In this document: positions 1 through 7,557 of the stretch, piece by piece
Layout of the letters: the number at the start of each line of letters is the position of its first letter
Position numbering within the stretch: the first letter of the stretch is position 1
Assembly (NCBI GenBank): GCA_002071085.1
Contig: MWEM01000005.1
Coordinates: 28,529-92,528 of the forward strand
Direction of reading: 5' to 3'
Source of the DNA: Thermotogota bacterium ADurb.Bin062
GTDB taxonomy: Bacteria; Thermotogota; Thermotogae; MWEM01
DNA length: 64,000 nucleotides
The notes under the pieces: model-generated
Told to the model about the DNA's origin: nothing
Seen by the model: the letters and a program-made list of their open reading frames with translations, nothing else
Databases searched by the model: none
Program-made: the position numbers and the translations under genes

Positions 1-47
1 CAGGAGAGGCCTCCAAAAACATCGCCGACATCATCTTGACCGGTTAA
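1..47 (+). CDS. C-terminal end of an unidentified protein (partial)
   Basis: The reading frame that starts at base 3 is open to a TAA at 45-47 and would end in the residues GEASKNIADIILTG. The other two forward frames give less convincing ends. The stop lies 34 bases before the next gene on the same strand, so the two may be co-transcribed. Only about 14 residues are visible, which is too little to name the protein. Confidence 0.4.
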   Translation, partial: GEASKNIADIILTG

Positions 48-81
48 CCGAAACGAAGGAGCACGTAAAGAAGGGCGCGAC

Positions 82-444
82 ATGACGCTATACGAAAGGA
101 TATACGAGGTCATCCGACACATTCCGCGGGGACGCGTGGCGACGTACGGACAAATCGCCCGTATCTTGGGCGTGTGCGGACCACGCGCAGTCGGCTATGC
201 TTTAAACAGCTCCAAAGATCCGACTCTCCCTTGGCATCGCGTGGTGAACAGTAAAGGAAGGAGCAGCTTGGAGCAAGAGGGCGCGCAACTCCAACTGGAG
301 TTGTTGAAGCTCGAAGGCGTAACGGTCGACCAGAGGGGCGCTATCGACCTCTCTCTTTTCCTATGGGAAGGGCCTACCTACGAGTGGATGCGTGGGCGTC
401 TCGTGGGTGAAGGAACCTCCGGTCGAGCTTCGGAAGATCGATGA
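82..444 (+). CDS. alkyltransferase-like protein (ATL)
   Basis: A 120-residue protein of the O6-alkylguanine-DNA alkyltransferase C-terminal (MGMT DNA-binding) family. The usual active-site PCHRV is PWHRV here (Trp51 in place of the acceptor Cys). That replacement defines alkyltransferase-like proteins, which flip out and bind O6-alkylguanine without repairing it and hand the lesion to nucleotide excision repair. The supporting fold residues are present: Tyr22 in VATYGQIA and the arginine finger Arg35 in CGPRAVGYAL. The N-terminal domain of Ada/Ogt proteins is absent, and the length fits stand-alone ATLs. The ATG at 82 is preceded by GAAGGAGC, about 20 bases upstream, and a closer AAGAAGG. The assignment is firm; the partner repair genes are not in the window. 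Confidence 0.88.
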   Translation: MTLYERIYEVIRHIPRGRVATYGQIARILGVCGPRAVGYALNSSKDPTLPWHRVVNSKGRSSLEQEGAQLQLELLKLEGVTVDQRGAIDLSLFLWEGPTYEWMRGRLVGEGTSGRASEDR

Positions 445-485
445 CGAAAGCGTAACTCCGGAGATGAGATGAAACCATAGAAAAA

Positions 486-515
486 CGATAGAGGAAACTC
501 TCGTTTCCTCTATCG
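486..515 (-). terminator. rho-independent terminator of the ferritin-like gene
   Basis: A perfect 13-bp inverted repeat (CGATAGAGGAAAC / GTTTCCTCTATCG) with a TCTC loop. On the minus strand it is followed by TTTTT (complement of 481-485). On the plus strand there is no T run. It therefore serves mainly the minus-strand gene ending at 556, though it may also stop transcription from the ATL gene. Confidence 0.85.
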
Positions 516-555
516 ATACGTCCCTCGCCAGAGGGAAGCGCGAATCCGGCCGGGT

Positions 556-1005
556 TTATTTCCTCGCGTCCGGCAAACTGAGGAGATCGAGCAGGTGTTT
601 CTGCTCTTCTTGAATGATCTTTTGAATTTCGGTTTTATCCTCGAAGTACTCTTTGATCCCGTTGTAAAAAATGATACTCTCTTTTTCCGCTTCGACCGCG
701 GCGTGGATCGCTTCTTGCATTGTAGCCGGGACTTTGGGGTTCGAGATTTTCGGAAAGATCGCGACTTGGGCGTAGGCTTGCCAGTAGCCCAACGCCTCGA
801 GGTCTCCCCAGCTTTGGGGTTCTTCGTGCTTTTCGATTTTCTGGAAGATCGTTTTAAATGTTTCGAAATGTTCGCGTTCCTGCGCCGCGAGGTGTGAAAA
901 GAACTCTTTCATCTTACCCTTCGTTTTTTCCGCGAGCTGGGCATATCCCTCGTACCCGGTTGATTCGATACGTAGCGCGATATTCAGAAGGTCCAGTTTG
1001 TCCAT
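556..1005 (-). CDS. ferritin-like / rubrerythrin-type diiron protein
   Basis: A 149-residue, all-helical protein of the ferritin-like superfamily, with the pattern of metal-ligand motifs expected of a rubrerythrin diiron domain. These are a Glu-rich first helix (ALRIESTGYEGYAQLAE), ExxH in helix 2 (AAQEREHFETF), a Glu in helix 3 (AAVEAEKESIIFY) and ExxH in helix 4 (EEQKHLLDL). There is no C-terminal CxxC rubredoxin domain, so it is a rubredoxin-less ('erythrin'-like) member. Such proteins usually handle peroxide or iron in anaerobes. The start is well supported: AAGGAGG lies about 8 bases upstream. The gene follows the outer-membrane protein gene on the same strand after 103 bases, with a weak hairpin between them. 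The substrate is not deducible. Confidence 0.8.
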   Translation of the reverse strand: MDKLDLLNIALRIESTGYEGYAQLAEKTKGKMKEFFSHLAAQEREHFETFKTIFQKIEKHEEPQSWGDLEALGYWQAYAQVAIFPKISNPKVPATMQEAIHAAVEAEKESIIFYNGIKEYFEDKTEIQKIIQEEQKHLLDLLSLPDARK

Positions 1006-1108
1006 AGCGCGTTTGCCTCCTTATGGTTTAAAACCGAAAGATCTCCGTGAGATCCGGCGATTCAGTTATGGGATACAATCTCTATGGGAGTCTCGTTTAC
1101 CCAATATT

Positions 1109-2467
1109 TTACCATAATCTGTCAATCAGGGCGGTCAGAGGTATCTTCACTTGAGCGCCGAAGGCGAAAGAAAAGCGAGTGTCGCTCTTCCCTTTCTCGA
1201 GGCCGTCGTTTTTCACGAAGGTGATCCCCAAACTTCCATTGAGCCGGAGGTTTTCTAAGACATCTCCGTAGAGATTCAGTCCGATCGTGTTCTCGTACTG
1301 CAAGACCGGATCGTTCAGCCAAGGCAGACCGGTGAGAACCGGCATAGTCCCGCCATGCTCGTCCCACTGCTCGAGGGGCGCCCGTTTGCCGAAAACCAGA
1401 AATTCATAGTTCACAGAGCCTCCCCATCTATCGGCCCGATAGGCCGCTTCCACATTGAACACACCGCTGTTCGGCCCGTACCGATACCCGATCATATTGT
1501 ACTCGATCGGCAGGGTCGCTTCGGTTTCATAGCGTACGTACATATAAGGCGGGACAGAGAGGCTGTGCCGCTGATAGGTGTACTTCGACGCTCCCGCGCT
1601 CTCCAAAGACAAAGAGATACGGTCGGTAATTAACCATTTCAGACCAACGTTCCAGGCAAGCTTGTTGTTCGCCGCTTTCAAGTTTGTGGGGTTGAAATCG
1701 TCTATGAAAACTGAGGCGTACACGTCTACCGGATCCAGGTAGAACTTCGTATAGAATCCGATCATACCGTTGTCGTTGAATTTTTCTTTCCAAGGGGCGT
1801 CGAAATTGTTACGAAGTTCTTGCATAGACTGGTAGGGAAAAAAAGAAATCAGGTAGGGAAGGTCTAGCGTGCGGCCGAGGAAGAGCATAGACTCTTCGAA
1901 CCCGAACTCCCAACAGTAGAAGGGCCGGAAACCCGCCTTCCTGTAGTAGAGGGTTTTCGCCGTTTGAAGGTTGTTCTCTGACTTCCAATCCTGCACACCC
2001 TGCCTCATAAAAAGAATCGCGTTCGTGAAAGTGAACCAATGTTCCGGATTCCATTCGAAGCGTATGGCTGGATAAGCGCCTGAGTTATCCGAAATCCAGA
2101 GCGGGTAGTGGTGTCCCGCACCTTCGTTCAGGGGAAAATACCCGATTTTGAACTGCGAAGTCCCGTTATCGTAGCCCAAAAAGCTCTCTTGAGGATAATA
2201 GTAGATCGGTTTATCCGACTTGAACGCGCCCGCGAGGAGCGGGAAATTGATCTTGAAATCACCCGCTTGGAAGTTTCGCAGCTGCCAATCGAGCACGATC
2301 TGGAGGTCGTCTCTATAGACCTCGGTGTGGAACCCTCCAGCCAACCCGAAATTCCGGACAACCTTGTCGTGTTTGGACAAGAGATAGAAAGATAGGGAGG
2401 CCTCAAGGCCGAATAGGGTACTGACGTAACAAAACAAGAGGAAACATGAGACAACCGCCCGGCGCAT
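1109..2467 (-). CDS. outer-membrane beta-barrel protein candidate
   Basis: From the ATG at 2467 the product has 452 residues, beginning with a signal peptide (MRRAVVSCFLLFCYVSTLFG). It is then rich in alternating aromatic and polar strands and ends in an aromatic residue (DRLW), as outer-membrane barrels often do. An in-frame ATG at 2515 exists but overlaps the likely -10 element (2506-2514), so the later start is preferred. AGAGGTG lies just before it. The middle of the protein has many W/Y/F strand repeats. Resemblance to capsule-assembly (Wzi-like) or porin-like barrels is possible, but I recognise no diagnostic motif. In Thermotogota such a protein would sit in the toga. Function is unknown. 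Confidence 0.6.
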   Translation of the reverse strand: MRRAVVSCFLLFCYVSTLFGLEASLSFYLLSKHDKVVRNFGLAGGFHTEVYRDDLQIVLDWQLRNFQAGDFKINFPLLAGAFKSDKPIYYYPQESFLGYDNGTSQFKIGYFPLNEGAGHHYPLWISDNSGAYPAIRFEWNPEHWFTFTNAILFMRQGVQDWKSENNLQTAKTLYYRKAGFRPFYCWEFGFEESMLFLGRTLDLPYLISFFPYQSMQELRNNFDAPWKEKFNDNGMIGFYTKFYLDPVDVYASVFIDDFNPTNLKAANNKLAWNVGLKWLITDRISLSLESAGASKYTYQRHSLSVPPYMYVRYETEATLPIEYNMIGYRYGPNSGVFNVEAAYRADRWGGSVNYEFLVFGKRAPLEQWDEHGGTMPVLTGLPWLNDPVLQYENTIGLNLYGDVLENLRLNGSLGITFVKNDGLEKGKSDTRFSFAFGAQVKIPLTALIDRLW

Positions 2468-2505
2468 AATCACCTCTTCAGAACGAAAACGCGTCTTCAC
2501 CTCCG

Positions 2506-2514
2506 ATTGTAGCA
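2506..2514 (-). promoter_or_regulatory. extended -10 promoter for the barrel-protein gene
   Basis: On the minus strand this reads TGCTACAAT, an extended -10 element. A transcript starting a few bases downstream would include the AGAGGTG site and the ATG at 2467, but not the ATG at 2515. This decides the start of the gene. No good -35 is seen. Confidence 0.55.
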
Positions 2515-2555
2515 TAAAACCCTACACAGTGCGAAGAACCCGGCATCCCTCGTTG

Positions 2556-2589
2556 CTGGGAACACCGAACTTTAGTTCGGCGTTCCCAG
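2556..2589. repeat. solitary copy of the GGGAAC hairpin repeat
   Basis: A long inverted repeat: CTGGGAAC, then CCGAAC, loop TTTA, GTTCGG, GTTCCCAG, with one A/C mismatch. The same module (gggaacgcc-aac-ttta-gtt-ggc) recurs near 10357, 13547, 13738, 35770, 42662, 42998 and 63692, each time within a larger repeat cluster. Here it stands alone between divergent genes, about 100 bases from each. It lacks a T run, so a simple terminator is unlikely. Confidence 0.7.
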
Positions 2590-2694
2590 AAATCCAGCGC
2601 TCACAGAGACCCTCCCTTGTATTTGCGAAGGCGCTTTTTCCTCCTCCGGCTCTATGAGTTTTCCACTTACGCAGATATCTGAATCATCCAATTA

Positions 2695-2703
2695 TGCTAT
2701 AAT
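2695..2703 (+). promoter_or_regulatory. extended -10 promoter for the MEMO-family gene
   Basis: TGCTATAAT, a perfect extended -10. No recognisable -35 hexamer lies 16-18 bases upstream. The transcript would begin near 2710, about 95 bases before the start codon. Confidence 0.6.
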
Positions 2704-2804
2704 CTATAGCGGAAGATTAATGGAACGGCGAAAAAACGTTCATAAAGGGGGGCGCTGATTCCGTACAGTTGAATTTTCCAAAACAAAAGAGAGGTGAGAA
2801 TCCG

Positions 2805-3635
2805 TTGCGTCGAAAACCTGTAGTGTCGGGAGTCTTCTACCAAGACAATTTGATAGCGCTCAGAAACCAGATTGAGAAGCTCTTTCTAGGCCCGATCGGC
2901 CCGGGCCAATTGCCTGACTTCCCCACCAAACCCCTACAAAAAAGCCTCGGGGCGGTTCTTCCACATGCCGGATACGTCTATAGCGGCTCGGTCAGCGCCT
3001 GGGGTATCTGGGAATTAGCCAAACGGGGCAAACCGGAGACGATTGTCTTGATAGGCCCCTCCCATACCGGAATGGGAAAACCGATCAGTATCTGGAACAA
3101 AGGATCGTGGGAAACTCCCTTCGGCCAAGTCGAAGTCGACGAAAAATTGGCGGACCTACTGTTGTCCCGGTATAATTACGCCTCCGGAGACTTTGAGGGC
3201 CATATGGGCGAGCACTCGCTGGAAGTGAACCTACCGATGCTTCAGTATATCTATGGAAAGGATTTTCGTATCCTGCCCGTCTCTATGATGGATCAACGCA
3301 AGCAGACGGCATTGGACTTGGGCAATCAGTTCTCTTTCCTGAAAACCTTGAAACCGCTATTGATCATCGCTTCTACCGATCTTAACCATTATGAGTCCGA
3401 AAGCGTCACACGAAGTAAGGATCAGGAAGTGATCGACGCGATTCTCTCGATGAACGTCGAGCGCCTGTACTCCGTTATATCTGAACAAAGCATTACGATG
3501 TGCGGCTTCGGCCCCGCCGCAACGTTGATGTCTTCTGGTGAATGGAAGCCCAAACTTCTCAAACACGCGACAAGTGGCGAGATCACCGGAGACTATCAGC
3601 GCGTGGTCGGTTACGTGAGCATGCTCTTTGAATGA
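2805..3635 (+). CDS. MEMO1 family protein (AmmeMemoRadiSam system protein B)
   Basis: A 276-residue protein of the MEMO1 family, a non-haem-iron dioxygenase-like fold. In bacteria it usually accompanies an AMMECR1 domain and a radical-SAM enzyme. Family signatures include LPHAGYVYSG, IGPSHTG, EHSLEVNLPML, ASTDLNHY and CGFGPAAT; the histidines in the first four are the presumed metal-site residues. The frame is open from a TTG at 2769, but the TTG at 2805 is the better start: GAGAGGTGAG lies about 6 bases before it and the family homology begins there. The AMMECR1 and radical-SAM partners are not next to it. The biochemical role of the family in bacteria is unresolved. Confidence 0.85.
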   Translation: MRRKPVVSGVFYQDNLIALRNQIEKLFLGPIGPGQLPDFPTKPLQKSLGAVLPHAGYVYSGSVSAWGIWELAKRGKPETIVLIGPSHTGMGKPISIWNKGSWETPFGQVEVDEKLADLLLSRYNYASGDFEGHMGEHSLEVNLPMLQYIYGKDFRILPVSMMDQRKQTALDLGNQFSFLKTLKPLLIIASTDLNHYESESVTRSKDQEVIDAILSMNVERLYSVISEQSITMCGFGPAATLMSSGEWKPKLLKHATSGEITGDYQRVVGYVSMLFE

Positions 3636-3673
3636 ACATACCAAAACGTTAGCGCTTAAGGGGGAGAGTTACG

Positions 3674-4408
3674 ATGCAAGAGGTTACCCAAACCGTTTCT
3701 GTAACAGATATTTACGGTTTTTTTCAACTTTTGATTACCTATTGGTACATCGCCCTGCCGTTCTCTATCGCGTTGCTTTTTGCCAGTCGATGGTTCCCTA
3801 AAGTGCTCATCGCCGCGTTGGGCTTCGTTGGGGGCTTGTTCTTCCTGATGCCCTTACTGAAGACAATCCCGGCGGTGAACGAATTATTGGTCAGTAATCC
3901 GTCCCTAGACCTACCCATCGCTCTTTTCGTCGGCGTGATTTGCGCCGTTGTGGTCCTAGGGTTGTTTAAGTTCGTTTTCTTCTTAGGTGGGGTGCTGATC
4001 GGTTTCTTCATCGGCGTTTGGCTTTGGAACATCGCCAATCCTTGGATTATCGACCAAATCCGCCTGCAGACCCCGAGCTTCGAGATACCTCAGTGGACCG
4101 TTTGGGTCTTCGCCGGCGTGTTCGCCCTCATCGTCGGGATCTTTGCGATCCTTTCGCACGAAAAGACGGTATCCTTCCTGTCCATCCTGTCGGGTGCCCT
4201 TATCCTCGATTTCTACCTCTTGTTTTTATTGGGGCAGTCCAACCCCGGCCTTTTCGGGATGATTACGAAACCTTCCGGCGCCAACGAAGCGCCAGCCTTA
4301 ACCACCAACGGGATTTTGGTCTTCGTCGGGGCGCTGCTCGTCTTGATGTTTATCGGGTATCGCTTTTCTTATTCACATTGGGGCGCACGAAAAACGAAAA
4401 ACCCATAG
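3674..4408 (+). CDS. multi-span membrane protein, DUF4203-like
   Basis: 244 residues with about seven hydrophobic segments (roughly 24-44, 46-62, 79-97, 99-118, 142-160, 167-188, 214-234) and a basic tail (ARKTKNP). The Gly-rich helices, such as LGFVGGLFFLM and GGVLIGFFIGVWL, resemble the TM198/DUF4203 type of membrane domain. That is a loose likeness, and no transport or enzymatic motif is visible. It lies 38 bases downstream of the MEMO-family gene, so the two are probably one transcript ending at the hairpin at 4413. The ATG is preceded by AAGGGGGAGAG. Confidence 0.6.
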   Translation: MQEVTQTVSVTDIYGFFQLLITYWYIALPFSIALLFASRWFPKVLIAALGFVGGLFFLMPLLKTIPAVNELLVSNPSLDLPIALFVGVICAVVVLGLFKFVFFLGGVLIGFFIGVWLWNIANPWIIDQIRLQTPSFEIPQWTVWVFAGVFALIVGIFAILSHEKTVSFLSILSGALILDFYLLFLLGQSNPGLFGMITKPSGANEAPALTTNGILVFVGALLVLMFIGYRFSYSHWGARKTKNP

Positions 4409-4412
4409 AAAA

Positions 4413-4443
4413 AGCGGAGATTCTTTCGTTTCTCCGCTCTTTT
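4413..4443. terminator. bidirectional terminator between convergent genes
   Basis: AGCGGAGA / TCTCCGCT stem around a 10-base loop, followed by CTTTTC on the plus strand. AAAAA upstream becomes a T run on the minus strand. It separates the plus-strand membrane protein from murB on the minus strand. A second, weaker G-rich/C-rich stem (AAGGGGGTA near 4446 with TACCCCCTT near 4485) follows. Confidence 0.7.
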
Positions 4444-4528
4444 CAAGGGGGTATTACAGGGGTGAGACTAAGACGTAGGCCTTACCCCCTTTATTCTCTC
4501 TTCTTAACCCTATAGAGTGAATCGCCTA

Positions 4529-5437
4529 TCAATGGCTCCATAGGCGTATCTCGAGTTCTAACTCGATTCCGTACGCCTGGTGTACCCTTGTTCGTATCAA
4601 ATCGATCAACGCGCGGACATCGGCGCTGGTCGCAGAACCTTCGTTGACGATGAAACCGCCATGAAGCGAGGAAACCCGTGCCCCCCCGTAACGGCGTCCC
4701 TTCAACCCCAGCTCCTCGATCACTTTTCCAACGTGGAAGTCTGCTGCCGGTTTCTTGAATATGCTACCAGCGCTTCCTTGTTCCAAGGGCTGCTTATTTA
4801 TTCGTTGCCGCTCGAATTCTCTCATCCGATCCCCGATCTCCGCCCTCTCTCCGGGCGGCGTTTTAAGCAGCACCCGCGTAATCAGCTCGCCGCTTTGAGA
4901 AAATCGACTGCTCCGGTAAGAAAAGGCGCATTCTCCTTGAGGATAGACGCGGAGACACTCGGAATCCCAGTCAAAGGCTTCCACTTCGAGCACGAGATCG
5001 CCTATTTGAGACCCGTAAGCCCCGGCGTTCATCAGAACGCCGCCACCAACCGTTCCCGGAATCCCCGCGGAAAACTCCAAGCCAGACCACCCGCGAGCGT
5101 AGAATAGTCGGCTGAGCTGCCTGAGGGGATAACCCGCCTCTACCCGAAAGCCTTCGGATTCTTGAGAATAACCGATCAAGCCCGTCGTATCCAAAACGAT
5201 GAAGGACAACGGCCCGTCATCCGGCAGCACGTTCGACCCGATACCCAAGATCTTGCACTCCCGGCCGCTCTCTTTAAGTAAGGGAACGATCTCCGGTAAA
5301 GCGCGCCGTTCCAGGGGTTGCACGTACAAAGGAACCCGGCCCCCTATCCCGAAGGTCGTATGCTTCGAAAGCGCTTCGTTGACGCGAACCGTGGTCTCCA
5401 AACGGTACAACCTCTCGACAAAACGCCGGTCTATCAT
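4529..5437 (-). CDS. murB: UDP-N-acetylenolpyruvoylglucosamine reductase MurB
   Basis: Reduces UDP-GlcNAc-enolpyruvate to UDP-MurNAc with NADPH and FAD in the cytoplasm, the second committed step of peptidoglycan synthesis. Visible signatures: HTTFGIGGRV, LGIGSNVL, the FAD motif LEFSAGIPGTVGGGVLMNAG, FSYRSSRF, QGSAGSIFKKP and HGGFIVNEG, with the C-terminal acidic ELELEIRLW. It lacks the Tyr-loop of type I enzymes, so it is type II. I chose the ATG at 5437 (302 aa) because family members have about 30 residues before the GIGG motif. In-frame ATGs at 5509 and 5527 are possible, and no start has an ideal ribosome site. It is the last gene of the minus-strand unit that begins with thyX. Confidence 0.92.
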   Translation of the reverse strand: MIDRRFVERLYRLETTVRVNEALSKHTTFGIGGRVPLYVQPLERRALPEIVPLLKESGRECKILGIGSNVLPDDGPLSFIVLDTTGLIGYSQESEGFRVEAGYPLRQLSRLFYARGWSGLEFSAGIPGTVGGGVLMNAGAYGSQIGDLVLEVEAFDWDSECLRVYPQGECAFSYRSSRFSQSGELITRVLLKTPPGERAEIGDRMREFERQRINKQPLEQGSAGSIFKKPAADFHVGKVIEELGLKGRRYGGARVSSLHGGFIVNEGSATSADVRALIDLIRTRVHQAYGIELELEIRLWSH

Positions 5438-5652
5438 CAGGCGGCTTGAATCCTCTTGCCTTGCCAGGTCTCCATTTTCGTCATTTGCGTCTCTATCTCC
5501 TTGATTCATAGCTTTCTGGTGTGTCATCCTTCCATATGGCCCCCGTCCGTGGGGGGGCGACACCTATCGAGGAGTCGGACCCGTCGAGCGCGACGATATC
5601 TCGAAAGGACAACATATTTCTTCGAGGGCCGTGTTCTGTTTATGGTAGAGGT

Positions 5653-6192
5653 TCAAATCTCCCGTATGCTCCCGTTGAACACCTCTTTTTTTTCGATAAA
5701 AGAGGTCAGTTTACGGTAGAAGTCCCGAACGGTTTGTTCGTCGGGTCCAACGATCCGAAAGACCCACTTTTTCGAGAACCAGACCATCGCGAACTTCGTA
5801 GCGCTCTGTGTTTCGTAGGAACCATAAAAGAACGGGAGGTAGTTGACCCAAGTCCAGAAAGGGGGTGCGTCTTCTTTCCGGTATCGACGCCATAGCTCGT
5901 CCGCAATCCTCAGGGTATCGGTCCTGCCGACCGTCAGCTTGATTTCTTTCGCGTTGGGCGTCGTATAAACCGCCTCGAAGATGGTGCCATACAACACCAG
6001 TGCGCCGTCCTTCGTGTCTTTCTTCTGTAGAACGGTAGCCGGGGTCGTTATCTTGAGCTCCGTTCGCGTGTAGGGTAGGATTCTCATCTCAATCAAGTTC
6101 GAAACGCGGTACGTCTCTTCCGGTTCGAACTGGCAACCGGTCAAGAACACGAGCATACCGATAAGGATGAACACCAATAGAGTTTTCTTCAA
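5653..6192 (-). CDS. lipoprotein of unknown function
   Basis: 179 residues. The N-terminus is a lipoprotein signal peptide with basic start MKKTLL, a hydrophobic core, and the lipobox LTGC with Cys20 as the expected lipidated residue. The rest is a soluble alpha/beta domain with many aromatics (PPFWTWVNYLPFFYGSYE), and I do not recognise it. The start is TTG, with GAGGCGGAAGA directly upstream. It lies 24 bases after the GH1 gene and before murB in the same direction, so it is probably co-transcribed. It is likely anchored to the outer face of the inner membrane or to the inner face of the outer sheath. Confidence 0.65.
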   Translation of the reverse strand: MKKTLLVFILIGMLVFLTGCQFEPEETYRVSNLIEMRILPYTRTELKITTPATVLQKKDTKDGALVLYGTIFEAVYTTPNAKEIKLTVGRTDTLRIADELWRRYRKEDAPPFWTWVNYLPFFYGSYETQSATKFAMVWFSKKWVFRIVGPDEQTVRDFYRKLTSFIEKKEVFNGSIREI

Positions 6193-6216
6193 TCTTCCGC
6201 CTCGCTTTCTCCTTCG

Positions 6217-7545
6217 CTAGAGGGCCAAATAATTTTTGTAATAGTAATAACTGTCTTTTTTAATACGCGTCAGGCTCTTCTCGTAGTCGACATAGATCAA
6301 GCCGTATCGTTTGTCGTAGCCCTGGGTCCATTCAAAGCCGTCCAGCAGCGACCAAACGAAGTAACCTCTCACGTCCACTCCCTCGGCTATCGCTCGCTGA
6401 ACGGCCTCGATATGGGATTTCAGATAAGCGATACGCCTTTCGTCGGCGACAACGCCGTTACTTAAGACGTCCTTATCCGCCATCCCGTTCGCGGTGACGA
6501 AGATCGGAATGCTCCCGTATTCTTTTTGCGCTATTTTTAAGAACGCCGTGAGCCCTTGCGGGTAGATCTCCAAACCGGATTCGGTGGTTTCGCGTTCTGG
6601 AGGTGCGTAGGCGAAGAATATCGGCCGACTCATATCCATTTTCACGCGACGCCGGGTATAGTAGTTAATACCCCAAAAGTCCGGTGCTTTCGCGATACGA
6701 CTCATCTCTTGCGGGTCAAAGACCGGCAGGAGTCCCAGCCCGCGTACGAACTGCGCCGCTTCCTCCGGATACTTTCCGGTGAGGACGGGAAGAAAAAACC
6801 AATCGTGTAGCAACTGGTTCGCGATGAAGGCCGTTTGTATGTCCTCTCCGCTCTCGCTCGCGGCTTCGATCCAGCTGGCTGCGTTGATCAACCCGACCTT
6901 TCCGTTCGGTAGCAGCTCGCGGAGGCGCGCGGTCGCCTGGGCGTGCGCGCGAAGCAGGTGATGGGCGACAAGGAAGGCCGTTTTGAGGTTTTGCTCACCG
7001 GGGGTGTACTCTCCCTTTCCGTAAGCGATGAAGGAGAAGCGCATCGGTTCGTTAAGGGTTATCCAGTATGTGACACGATCACCGAGCGTACGAAACATCA
7101 ACGCCGCGTAATCGCCGAAGTACCGATCGATATCCTCTCCGGCCCAGCCGCCAATCCTCTCTTGTAAGGCGAGGGGGAGATCCCCGTGATAGAGGGTGAC
7201 GAACGGTGTGATTTGGTTTTCGAGCAAGCGGTCGACCCATCTTTGATAAAAATCCATCCCCGGCGTATTGACGGGTCCCCTTCCTTCGGGTAAAACCCTG
7301 GGCCAAGAGATCGAGAATCGATAGGCGTTGACTCCCAGTTCTTTCATCAACGCCAAATCCTCTTCGAAGCGATGGTAATGGTCGCAGGCGATATCTCCGG
7401 TGTGTCCGTCGGCGATACGTCCGGGTTGGCGAGAAAAGGAGGTCCAAATGGAAGGGCCTTTGCCGTCCTCAGCGTCGGCGCCCTCTACCTGATAGGCCGC
7501 CGTCGCTGTTCCCCAAAAGAACTCTTTTGGAAACCCCTTTGGCAC
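6217..7545 (-). CDS. GH1 beta-glycosidase homologue lacking the nucleophile Glu
   Basis: A full-length (442 aa) glycoside hydrolase family 1 TIM barrel, collinear with Thermotoga BglA. Retained signatures are FFWGTATAAYQVEG (Gln19), CDHYHRFEEDL, AYRFSISWPRVLPEG, the acid/base motif WITLNEP (Glu166), WGINYY, and WSLLDGFEW near the end. The catalytic nucleophile motif, normally (I/V)TENG, is FVTANG: residue 352 is Ala (codon GCG at 6490-6492). The substrate-site motif YHWDLP is YHGDLP (Gly121, codon GGG at 7183-7185), and NEPW is NEPM. The frame is otherwise open and normal. It may be a catalytically altered or non-hydrolytic GH1 protein, or two codons may be miscalled. It is the fourth gene of the thyX-murB unit, 12 bases from its upstream neighbour. 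Confidence 0.85.
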   Translation of the reverse strand: MPKGFPKEFFWGTATAAYQVEGADAEDGKGPSIWTSFSRQPGRIADGHTGDIACDHYHRFEEDLALMKELGVNAYRFSISWPRVLPEGRGPVNTPGMDFYQRWVDRLLENQITPFVTLYHGDLPLALQERIGGWAGEDIDRYFGDYAALMFRTLGDRVTYWITLNEPMRFSFIAYGKGEYTPGEQNLKTAFLVAHHLLRAHAQATARLRELLPNGKVGLINAASWIEAASESGEDIQTAFIANQLLHDWFFLPVLTGKYPEEAAQFVRGLGLLPVFDPQEMSRIAKAPDFWGINYYTRRRVKMDMSRPIFFAYAPPERETTESGLEIYPQGLTAFLKIAQKEYGSIPIFVTANGMADKDVLSNGVVADERRIAYLKSHIEAVQRAIAEGVDVRGYFVWSLLDGFEWTQGYDKRYGLIYVDYEKSLTRIKKDSYYYYKNYLAL

Positions 7546-7557
7546 GTTAACGCCCCC

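Noticed and set aside
1109..2515. Long form of the barrel protein starting at 2515
   Set aside because: The promoter -10 (2506-2514) overlaps that start, and the signal peptide begins at 2467.
6217..7545. GH1 gene as a frameshifted pseudogene
   Set aside because: The frame is intact over 442 codons and most family motifs are kept; only specific active-site residues differ, so it is listed as a gene with altered motifs.
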